Of a stretch of DNA of 5,369 nt, positions 1 to 5,170 are shown piece after piece. The translations under genes were made by a program, and so were the position numbers. Position 1 is the first letter of the stretch. Each line of letters opens with the position of its first letter. Below the pieces are notes generated by a model. The model was given only the letters and a program-made list of their open reading frames with translations, searched no databases and had not been told where the DNA came from. The stretch is from DASQEH01 sp038239485 (GTDB taxonomy: Bacteria > Actinomycetota > Actinomycetes > Propionibacteriales > Nocardioidaceae), in NCBI GenBank assembly GCA_038239485.1, contig JBBSET010000100.1:1-5369 (forward strand), read 5' to 3'.

Positions 1-100
1 CCCCGACCACGCCACCACCCACCAAGCCCCCGACCACGCCACCACCCACCAAGCCCCCGACCACGCCACCACCCACCAAGCCCCCGACCACGCCACCACC
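1..100 (+). repeat. 27-bp tandem repeat, about 3.7 copies, coding for TTPPPTKPP
   Basis: The unit begins CCCCCGACCACGCC and ends ACCCACCAAG. Complete copies occupy 27-53 and 54-80. Positions 1-26 are a copy cut by the window edge and 81-100 a partial copy that diverges at GGTCGTC. All copies are identical base for base, including third positions, which points to recent expansion by slippage or recombination rather than selection on the peptide alone. The array stays in frame (27 = 9 codons). More copies probably lie to the left. Confidence 0.95.
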
Positions 101-443
101 GGTCGTCACGGCGCTCAGCGGGACGCTGTCGCAGTGCGACGTGAACTGGTGCATCGACGAAACCGTCCTCGACTTCGGTGCCAACGCCGACCTGGCTGCG
201 ATCCAAGGTGACTACAACGGTGACGGCACGGCCGAGCCGGTCGCAACCGAGCTCACGGCGATGGCGAACACCCAGGAAGTCGTCAGTGTCGACGCCGACG
301 GCCTCGTCGTCGCCATCAACGACCTGCCCTACGTCTACCAGGCTGTCGTCGACCCGCCGGACTCGCCGGTACCACCGACTGCCGCGTCGACCGACCCGCC
401 GGCCACCTTGCCGCCTACAGCCACGCCTACCAGTTCGGGCTGA
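1..443 (+). CDS. Proline-rich, probably exported protein, C-terminal part (5' end outside window)
   Basis: The reading frame starting at base 3 is open from the window edge to a TGA at 441-443, giving the last 146 residues. It opens with 9-residue repeats TTPPPTKPP, a flexible extended linker of the kind used by actinobacterial surface or secreted proteins to cross the cell wall. A compact region of about 70 residues follows, with a close cysteine pair (QCDVNWC, 132-152) and an acidic loop DYNGDGTAE (210-236). The loop has D, N, D, T and E at spacings 1-3-5-7-9, like a dockerin or EF-hand calcium loop. A second Pro/Thr/Ser-rich tail closes the protein. There is no LPxTG motif or C-terminal membrane helix, so sortase anchoring is not supported. 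The signal peptide, if any, lies outside. I do not recognise the family, and export and calcium binding are inferences. It converges on malQ. Confidence 0.8.
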   Translation, partial: PTTPPPTKPPTTPPPTKPPTTPPPTKPPTTPPPVVTALSGTLSQCDVNWCIDETVLDFGANADLAAIQGDYNGDGTAEPVATELTAMANTQEVVSVDADGLVVAINDLPYVYQAVVDPPDSPVPPTAASTDPPATLPPTATPTSSG

Positions 444-457
444 GCCCGGCCCGGGCT
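443..457 (+). terminator. Palindrome at the stop codon, possible terminator of the proline-rich gene
   Basis: AGCCCGG (443-449) and CCGGGCT (451-457) are exact inverted repeats around one central base, starting on the last base of the stop codon. An overlapping alternative is CGGGC-tga-GCCCG at 436-448. No T-tract follows, so this would be a stem-only terminator, a form reported in actinobacteria. Termination is inferred from position and the convergent layout. Confidence 0.3.
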
Positions 458-554
458 GAGTCACCCCCGGGCGTACCAGCCGCGGCGCCCGCCTGGGCCG
501 TTCAGCAATCCGACCGAAGCGTACCGTCGGAGCCTTCCGCGAGCAGGGGCGCGT

Positions 555-580
555 CGGCCCTGACGCTAGGCGTCGGGCTG
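555..580 (-). terminator. Hairpin over the malQ stop codon, possible malQ terminator
   Basis: GCCC-t-GACGC (557-566) pairs with GCGTC-GGGC (570-578) across the three-base loop TAG, with a single bulged T. One G-T and one C-G pair extend the stem to 555 and 580. The malQ stop codon (566-568) lies in the stem and loop. There is no T-tract on either side. Its place at the end of malQ in a convergent intergenic gap suggests termination, possibly in both directions. Between it and the hairpin at 443-457 I see only a weak CCGAC/GTCGG repeat (510-514, 526-530). Confidence 0.35.
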
Positions 581-2457
581 CCGGGCCGCCCCTGAGCCAA
601 GTATCGCGGCCAGCCGAAGCGTGAGCGGGTGGCTCGCCAGATCCTCGATCGGGATCGGCAGGGCGAGGCACCAGTTGGCCCGGTCGGGCGCACCGGGCAT
701 GTTCGGCCGGCGTTCGATCTCCAGCGCGTCGTCGAGCGTCGCCGAGAGGAGCACCGAGGGAGCCTCAGCCAGGCGCCGGTAGGCAACCTGCACCGCGTCG
801 ATGGCAGCGGCGTCGGCAGCGAGTGGACTTGCTCTCATGACGGGGGCGAGCACGGACTGCCGGCCATGCTCGGCATCATCGGCCGTGACCGAGGTGTAGC
901 GACACTGCTCGTCGAGGTCGCTTCCCGTCCACAGCCCGGCGATGGTGGGGAGGTCGTGCGTGGTGACTGCGGCCATCGCCTTGACCGGCCAGTCCGCGGG
1001 GTCGTCGTCCTCGAAGTACAGCAGTCGGTACGACAGCATGTTGTGCGCTGCGAGCGCCTCCCGAACACCCTCCTCGACCGTTCCCAGATCCTCGCCGACG
1101 ACGATGGCCTGGGCCCGATGACTCTCGAGCGCGACGATGTCGAGCAGGTCCTCGCTGGGATAGCGGACGTAGGCACCGTGTGCCGGCGACTTGCCGGGCG
1201 CGACCCACCACAACCGGAACAGCCCCATCACGTGGTCGATCCGTAACCCGCCACCGTCGCCCATGGTGGCGCGGATCGCCTCCACGAATGCCTGTACCCG
1301 CTCTCGCGAAGCCGCCAAGGGATCAGCGGAGGCGATCCCCAGTCCTGACCGGCCGTGTTGAAGAGGTCCGGTGGAGCACCGATCGCCACATCGCGGGCGA
1401 GCAGCTCCTGCCAGGCCCAGGCGTCGGCTCCGCCGCCCCCCACACCGATCGGCAGGTCCTGGAGCACGGTGATGCCGGAGCTCGCCTCACGCAGCTGACG
1501 GTCGAGCTGCCACTGCAGCCACGTGTGGAAGGCGACGGCCTGAGCGTGGTCGGCGGCGAATCGGCTCACCGCGCCCGAGCGCGGGTCCTGAAGCGGCTGC
1601 TGCCACTCGCGCCAGTCCGGACCGTTGTCCTCGGCCAGCGCGCACCACACTGCGAAGTCGTGCAGCGAGCTGCCCTGCTCGTCCACCCAGGTGTCGAAGC
1701 CGTCGCCGTCACCACGCGCGGCGAAGACGCGCGATAGGGCCTCCCGCTTGAGCGTCCAGACGGCGTCGCGGTCGATCACTGGATCGTCGTTGAGCGCTAG
1801 GCCCTGTTGGGACAGCTCGGCGACGTCGACGTCGGCCTCGGCCGCGACGTCGTCCACGCACAGGTAGATGGGGTTGCGGAACCGTCGGGTGACGGGGAGG
1901 TACGGGCTATCCTCCTGCGGCTGCACCGGAGCCACCGCGTGCAACGGGTTGACCAGCAAGAATCCGGCCCCGATCGTTTGCGACCACTCACGCAGGGTCT
2001 TGAGGTCACGCAGGTCACCGATGCCCCAGCTGCGACGCGATCGCGCGGCATACAGCTGCACGGTCCAGCCCCAGGCTCGCCAGCCCTGCGGCAACCAGCA
2101 ACGCCCGGGCGACACGATCAGACCGCGCCGATTGCCGTCGGCAGCGCGAACGGTGTGATAGCCGAGCGGGAAGTCCTCGGGCAGGACCCCGTCGATGCGC
2201 CGGACGCCTCCAAGCTCGCACTCGACCTCGACACGTCCGAGACCGGGATCGTGCCCAGGACGGGTCACGATCGGAGCCACCTCGTCAAGGTCGTCAGGCC
2301 GTTCCGAGATGATCTCCCGAAGACTCTGGAGTATCCCCTCCGGGACGACCTGCGGCTCGTCGTGGGCGTCGATCCAGTGCGTCTGGATGCCCCAGGGGTC
2401 GACCTCTGCAGCCGCTTCGGCATCGTGCGTCATGGCGGCATCATGCCTGCTGGCCAC
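566..2457 (-). pseudogene. malQ: 4-alpha-glucanotransferase MalQ (amylomaltase, GH77), split by a frameshift
   Basis: MalQ is a cytoplasmic enzyme that transfers alpha-1,4-glucan segments between maltodextrins, yielding glucose and longer chains for glycogen/maltodextrin metabolism. The N-terminal frame (2457-1228) carries DLPIGV (about residue 334) and GAPPDLFNTAGQDWG (360-374), then PWRLRESGYR to residue 389, after which it runs out of frame for 20 codons to a stop. The homologous sequence resumes one frame over (about 1289-566) with FVEAIRA, RIDHVMG, GEDLGTVE and TTHDLPT. Counted through the repaired junction, the nucleophile is D408, the acid/base E456 and the third carboxylate D502, by analogy with GH77 enzymes. 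The repaired protein is 630 residues, somewhat shorter than E. coli or mycobacterial MalQ (about 700). The start is GTG at 2457, with an ATG eight codons in as alternative. As it stands, the first frame lacks every catalytic residue, so the product should be inactive unless the break is a sequencing error. Confidence 0.9.
1286..1293 (-). other. Frameshift site in malQ (one base missing)
   Basis: On the minus strand the frame reads GGG TAC AGG CAT TCG TGG. Adding one C after AGG gives TAC AGG CCA TTC GTG GAG, that is Y-R-P-F-V-E, which joins the two frames and restores the usual GYRPFVE-like junction of actinobacterial MalQ. The missing base is a G beside position 1290 on the plus strand, in a GGCC turned into GCC. 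There is no slippery heptamer, so programmed frameshifting is not supported. Confidence 0.8.
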
Positions 2458-2471
2458 AGAACCGGTGACAG

Positions 2472-2479
2472 CCTCCCTC
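2472..2479 (-). promoter_or_regulatory. Candidate ribosome binding site of malQ
   Basis: The minus strand reads GAGGGAGG here, 14 bases before the GTG at 2457. The spacing is long, but it would be about 38 for the alternative ATG at 2433, so it favours the GTG. No other purine-rich site is nearer. Confidence 0.4.
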
Positions 2480-2496
2480 TTCGTGAGACCGGCGGC

Positions 2497-2652
2497 CTAC
2501 TGCCCGTACACCTCCAGCTCGGTCGTCGACTCGTGGGTGTACTCGGAGAACCCACGACTGGGACAGGGGTCGGTGCCGTACGAGGCGCTGTCAGCCAGCA
2601 CCAGCGGCTCGTCGATTCTCAGCCTGAGGAACCGGACCCGGTGGTCCCGGCG
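2497..2652 (-). pseudogene. Remnant of a discoidin (F5/8 type C)-like domain, C-terminal tail only
   Basis: A minus-strand frame ending in TAG (2497-2499) reads VRFLRLRIDEPLVLADS, then a Cys/Pro-rich loop, then FSEYTHESTTELEVYGQ and stop. The pattern of a strand like RFLRLRI followed some 35 residues later by a terminal (S/T)ELEVYG is typical of the last strands of galactose-binding discoidin-like domains in secreted actinobacterial proteins. Third positions are mostly G/C, as in real genes here. The frame is closed by a TGA at 2713-2715, the only usable start in it is a GTG at 2601, and the oxidoreductase begins at 2844, so no room remains for the rest of such a protein. I read it as the 3' end of a decayed or truncated gene. 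The family match is from memory of the motif and may be chance. Confidence 0.35.
2531..2557. repeat. Perfect 8-bp inverted repeat (hairpin) upstream of malQ
   Basis: TCGTGGGT (2531-2538) and ACCCACGA (2550-2557) are exact inverted repeats with an 11-base loop. It lies 74-100 bases upstream of the malQ start and inside the discoidin-like remnant. A second short stem, GGACC-cggt-GGTCC, is at 2634-2647. They could be an old terminator, an operator for malQ, or chance in GC-rich DNA. No T-tract follows on either strand. Confidence 0.35.
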
Positions 2653-2833
2653 TGAGGGGGATGGCGTCGGCGTGACCCCGGTTGGCCGGTTGGCCGCAGA
2701 CTCCTGTGGCGTTCACTGTGCCATTGCATGGACCGAGGAAAAGCACATCGGGAAAGCGAGCGAGTTACCAGCATTTGGTTGTACGCGATGCGGCAGGCGG
2801 CCGGACCTGTGCCGAGAGGGCAGAATCAGGGTT
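2653..2833 (+). other. Upstream region of the oxidoreductase gene, no gene seen
   Basis: No convincing reading frame is seen in either direction. The stretch has a tandem duplication of GGTTGGCC (2680-2687, 2688-2695) and a clearly A/T-richer patch at about 2712-2790, the likeliest place for the promoter of the plus-strand gene, though I cannot pick out a confident -35/-10 pair. Confidence 0.4.
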
Positions 2834-2843
2834 GGGAGGTCCG

Positions 2844-4079
2844 ATGCCGAGTCATCAGGTGATCGTCGTGGGGGCAGGCATGGCGGGTCTCACTTGTGCG
2901 GTCGAGCTGTCGCGGCGCGGCGTCGAGGTGGTCGTGCTGGAGTCCTCCGACGCGGTCGGTGGACGCATCCGCACCGATCGTGTCGACGGGATGCTGCTCG
3001 ACCGCGGCTTCCAGCTCCTGAACCCGGCGTACCCGGCCCTCGCGGGCCTCGTCGACCTCGACGCGCTGAAGCTCAAGGGGTTCGGCGCCGGCGTCGTGGT
3101 GGCATCTCACGGGACGCGTTCGGTGCTTGCCGACCCCCGCCGCTCGATAGCCGATATCGGCGGCGCCTTCGACCGCTCGACGGGGTCGCTCGTCGAGAAG
3201 GCGCGGTTCGCGGCGTACGTCGCAGCCGTGGCCGTCGGGTCGGGCGAGCGGGTCAAGCGGCGAGACGACGAGCCGTATGGCCAGGCCCTCGACGCCGCCG
3301 GGATCACCGGACGGCTGCGACGGACCGTTCTCGAGCCGTTCCTGGCAGGGGTGCTCGCCGAGGACCGGCAGGAGTCCTCACGGCTGTTCGTCGACCTCCA
3401 GCTCAGGATGTTCGCTCGCGGGAGCCCATCACTGCCGGCCGCCGGCATGCAGGCACTGCCCGAGCAGCTCGCGGATGGGCTACCGCCCGGCGTCGTCCAC
3501 CTGCAGACACCGGTATCGGCTATCAGCGCCGGCACCGTGTCGACCGACAGCGGCACCTGGCGTGGCAGCGCGGTCGTGGTCGCGACGGACGGCGTCACCG
3601 CCGCGACCCTCACATCACTACCCGCTCCGCTCATGCGCGCCCTGACGACGTTCTACCACCGGGCCGCCCACTCGCCGGCAGCCCGATACCTGCTGCACGT
3701 CGATGGCGACCGCAGCGGCCCGGTGGTCAACACGGCGGTGGTGTCCGACGTCGCGCCGGGCTACTGCGCGTCCGGCGCCCTGGTCTCGAGCACGGTGCTG
3801 GGCGCCGACGCCGGCCCCGAGACCGCTGCCGCAGTCCGGGACCAGCTCGCCAGGATCTACGGCGTGTCGACAGCGGACTGGGAGCCGGTCGCCAGCTACG
3901 CCATCGCGAACGCGCTTCCAGCGATGCTCTCGCCGCTGGACCTGCGTCGGCCGGTGTCGCTCGGCGACGGTGTCTTTGTGGCGGGCGACCACCGTGACAC
4001 GGCCTCGATCCAGGGGGCGATCGTGTCCGGCCGGCGTACCGCCGCTGCCGTGATCGAGTCGCTTGGTGCACGCGGCTAG
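2844..4079 (+). CDS. FAD-dependent oxidoreductase, amine oxidase/phytoene desaturase-like
   Basis: This 411-residue protein should bind FAD non-covalently and oxidise an unidentified substrate in the cytoplasm or at the membrane face. The N-terminus HQVIVVGAGMAGLTCAVEL has the Rossmann GxGxxG (G10, G12, G15) and ends its second strand in a ribose-binding acid (E33 in VLES). The flavin-binding GGRIRT follows at 39-44, then DRGFQLLNPAYP (53-64), seen in a subgroup of these enzymes. The C-terminus has AGDHRDTASIQGAIVSGRR (380-398), the second flavin-contact motif. Length and order fit a complete monotopic flavoprotein. The ATG at 2844 is chosen because GGGAGG (2834-2839) precedes it by 4 bases and the Rossmann fold begins at once. 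The frame stays open upstream to an ATG at 2682, but those 54 residues look non-coding. No carotenoid or haem genes are nearby, so the substrate is open. The 53-residue membrane gene follows 9 bases downstream. Confidence 0.9.
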   Translation: MPSHQVIVVGAGMAGLTCAVELSRRGVEVVVLESSDAVGGRIRTDRVDGMLLDRGFQLLNPAYPALAGLVDLDALKLKGFGAGVVVASHGTRSVLADPRRSIADIGGAFDRSTGSLVEKARFAAYVAAVAVGSGERVKRRDDEPYGQALDAAGITGRLRRTVLEPFLAGVLAEDRQESSRLFVDLQLRMFARGSPSLPAAGMQALPEQLADGLPPGVVHLQTPVSAISAGTVSTDSGTWRGSAVVVATDGVTAATLTSLPAPLMRALTTFYHRAAHSPAARYLLHVDGDRSGPVVNTAVVSDVAPGYCASGALVSSTVLGADAGPETAAAVRDQLARIYGVSTADWEPVASYAIANALPAMLSPLDLRRPVSLGDGVFVAGDHRDTASIQGAIVSGRRTAAAVIESLGARG

Positions 4080-4088
4080 GCTGCAGGT

Positions 4089-4250
4089 ATGGGTTGGTTC
4101 CTGGCACTGCTGGCGGCGCTGGTCGTCGTCATCGTCATCGGCATGGTCGTCGCGGCGCTGAAGTGGCTGCTGATCATCGCCGCCGTCATTGTCGTCATCG
4201 GGCTGGTCACGGGACTCGTCCCGAGCGGCCGCGCCAAGTCGCGCGACTGA
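4089..4250 (+). CDS. Small two-helix membrane protein (53 residues)
   Basis: ATG at 4089 to TGA at 4248-4250. The protein starts MGWFLALLAALVVVIVIG and is almost wholly hydrophobic. Two likely membrane helices (about 4-24 and 27-43) are separated by a Lys-Trp at 25-26, and a short basic, polar tail follows (PSGRAKSRD). The charged tail suggests a cytoplasmic C-terminus, hence a hairpin with both ends inside. It begins 9 bases after the oxidoreductase stop, so co-transcription and perhaps translational coupling are likely. The ribosome site is weak (TAGG, 8 bases upstream, overlapping the previous stop codon). I recognise no family. Small hydrophobic proteins of this type are common and often unannotated. 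Consistent codon use and a clean amphipathic end argue that it is real. It could be a partner or anchor for the oxidoreductase, which is inference from position only. Confidence 0.75.
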   Translation: MGWFLALLAALVVVIVIGMVVAALKWLLIIAAVIVVIGLVTGLVPSGRAKSRD

Positions 4251-4254
4251 CGGC

Positions 4255-4725
4255 TCAGCCGGCTTGATCGGGACGGGCCTCGTGCCCGGCGCGACCGTGA
4301 GTCCTGCGGTCTTCCTTCATCCCGGCCTCGAAAACGTGGCGCCGCCCGTCGAGGAGATCGTCGCGAACTTGTCGCTCGAGGTCAGAGAAGTCCCGGTAGT
4401 ACCCCTCGTCGTACTCCTCGACGAGCTGGAAGGTCCATCGGCCCGTGATCACATTGCGTCCGATGAGCCGGCCGGTGACCGCCTCTGCCAGCTCGTCGTG
4501 ACCGGCCTCGCGGAGCAACGCCGCGGCCTCGTCGAGCTTCAGGTCGGCCGAGCCGGTCAGCTGGTGGAAGGAGTAGAGGTGTCCCCGAGCCCGCTCGACA
4601 GTCTCCAGGGCCTCGGTCAGCTTGCCGACAGCTTCGACCGTGGCGGTCGTGACCCCCTCGGGGGGCCTGTGTCGTGGGGCGGGCCCGTCGGCCGCCCGAT
4701 CCGCCTGATCGGCCTCTGAAGACAT
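4255..4725 (-). CDS. Conserved actinobacterial hypothetical protein (156 residues)
   Basis: ATG at 4725 to a stop at 4255-4257. Residues 1-29 are polar and low-complexity (MSSEADQADRAADGPAP), probably disordered. From about residue 30 a helical soluble core begins: VEAVGKLTEALETVERARGH, LYSFHQLTGSADLKLDEA, then LIGRNVITGRWTFQLVEEYD and GYYRDFSDLERQVRD. The tail is charged (KEDRRTHGRAGHEARP). There is no signal peptide or membrane segment, so it is cytoplasmic. I recall near-identical core phrases (LYSFHQLTG, LIGRN, GRWTFQ) from many actinobacterial genomes without any assigned function, and I assign none. No ribosome site precedes the ATG, while a -10-like TAGATT ends 6 bases before it, which suggests a leaderless transcript. 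It faces the 53-residue gene with 4 bases between stops and diverges from the gene at 4805. Confidence 0.85.
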   Translation of the reverse strand: MSSEADQADRAADGPAPRHRPPEGVTTATVEAVGKLTEALETVERARGHLYSFHQLTGSADLKLDEAAALLREAGHDELAEAVTGRLIGRNVITGRWTFQLVEEYDEGYYRDFSDLERQVRDDLLDGRRHVFEAGMKEDRRTHGRAGHEARPDQAG

Positions 4726-4731
4726 ATCGGA

Positions 4732-4737
4732 AATCTA
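4732..4737 (-). promoter_or_regulatory. Candidate -10 box for a leaderless transcript
   Basis: The minus strand reads TAGATT (TAnnnT pattern), with 6 bases between it and the ATG at 4725. Transcription starting about 7 bases downstream would begin on or next to the A of the ATG, matching the absence of any Shine-Dalgarno sequence. No good -35 is seen at 16-18 bases upstream (GAGCGG at best). Confidence 0.4.
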
Positions 4738-4765
4738 CGCGAAAGCATTCCGAACCGCTCACGGG

Positions 4766-4771
4766 TACGCT
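4766..4771 (+). promoter_or_regulatory. Candidate -10 box for the 65-residue protein gene
   Basis: TACGCT within GGGTACGCTCG fits the actinobacterial TAnnnT -10. A start near 4778 would give a leader of about 27 bases carrying the GAAGGA ribosome site. No recognisable -35 lies 17 bases upstream. With the minus-strand box at 4732-4737 it makes the 79-bp gap a divergent promoter region. Confidence 0.35.
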
Positions 4772-4804
4772 CGACTGCCCGCGCCCCCGACCGAAGGATT
4801 TCAG

Positions 4805-5002
4805 ATGCGCCTCGTCACGATCATCGTCATCGTCTGGCTTCTGATCGGAGCAGTTGCCGCCGGTCAGCGGCACTACTACTCGTCCGCGGACAACAGCTGC
4901 GCGACATTCGGGAGGACGGCCGTCACCGTCATCGCGGGGCCGCTGAACTATGTGGGAGTCAATCCCAAGATCCACTGCAAAGTGCCTCAGCCGTCGAAGT
5001 AG
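4805..5002 (+). CDS. Small conserved exported or membrane-anchored protein (65 residues)
   Basis: ATG at 4805, preceded by GAAGGA (4793-4798) with 6-base spacing, to TAG at 5000-5002. The N-terminus MRLVTIIVIVWLLIGAVAAGQ is one hydrophobic segment with a short positive start and an A-A-G end. It could be a signal anchor or a signal peptide cut after AVAAG. The rest has two cysteines (C32, C58) that could form a disulfide outside the cell, a second mildly hydrophobic stretch (TAVTVIAGPLNYVGVNP, 38-54) and a basic PQPSK end. I recall small proteins with this order (hydrophobic start ending AAGQR, then CAT, then AGPLNYVGVNPK, then PQPSK) in mycobacteria and Nocardioides, all without known function. 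It stands alone, with 168 bases before the next gene. Confidence 0.8.
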   Translation: MRLVTIIVIVWLLIGAVAAGQRHYYSSADNSCATFGRTAVTVIAGPLNYVGVNPKIHCKVPQPSK

Positions 5003-5043
5003 CGGCCCTGAAACATCGGACCGCGACGCGTCTGCCCGTGTGA

Positions 5044-5065
5044 ACTCGGCGTTTCGTTGCCGAGT
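5044..5065 (+). terminator. Hairpin after the 65-residue gene, possible terminator
   Basis: ACTCGGC (5044-5050) and GCCGAGT (5059-5065) are exact inverted repeats around an 8-base loop GTTTCGTT, 42 bases after the stop codon. No T-tract follows. It is the best stem between the two same-strand genes. Confidence 0.35.
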
Positions 5066-5115
5066 CGTGCCCTTTGCCGCTGGCGCGCCGGGTGGCGGGT
5101 CTTCGGCGTTGGGCG

Positions 5116-5166
5116 TACGGTCATCGCGCGGTTCACACCCGGGTGGACGTGACTCGAACGCGAGGT
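5116..5166 (+). promoter_or_regulatory. Putative promoter, palindromic operator and RBS of the permease gene
   Basis: TACGGT (5116-5121) fits a TAnnnT -10, giving a start near 5128. Just after it lies a perfect 10-bp palindrome CACCCGGGTG (5136-5145), inside an interrupted TCAC...GTGA pair (5133-5136, 5149-5152), a position suited to a repressor. GAGGT (5162-5166) is the ribosome site, 4 bases before the ATG at 5171. The ribosome site is firm; the -10 has no clear -35, and the operator role is inference. Confidence 0.35.
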
Positions 5167-5170
5167 AGCC

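Noticed and set aside
1..100. CRISPR-like direct repeats
   Set aside because: The repeats are contiguous without spacers and keep a coding frame.
629..1246. 205-codon plus-strand frame antisense to malQ
   Set aside because: The opposite strand carries clear GH77 motifs over the same bases; this frame shows no motif or ribosome site.
1280..1300. Programmed ribosomal frameshift in malQ
   Set aside because: No slippery heptamer or downstream pseudoknot is evident, and a one-base insertion restores the family consensus.
2591..2746. Possible 51-residue minus-strand gene starting GTG at 2746
   Set aside because: No ribosome site, no recognisable motif, and it overlaps the better-supported discoidin-like frame.
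2682..2843. 54-residue N-terminal extension of the oxidoreductase
   Set aside because: The Rossmann fold begins right after the ATG at 2844, which has its own ribosome site; the extension has no fold-like pattern.
3107..3634. 175-codon minus-strand frame inside the oxidoreductase
   Set aside because: It mirrors the codon bias of the real gene and has no recognisable domain.
2195..3997. Long plus-strand frame of 600 codons over malQ, the gap and the oxidoreductase
   Set aside because: It is Arg/Pro/Ser-rich and low-complexity, out of frame with the well-supported oxidoreductase and antisense to malQ, as expected of shadow frames in high-GC DNA.
5129..5166. tRNA-like T-arm (GTTCGAGT on the minus strand)
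   Set aside because: The flanking bases do not form the five-pair T stem and no acceptor or anticodon arm is present.
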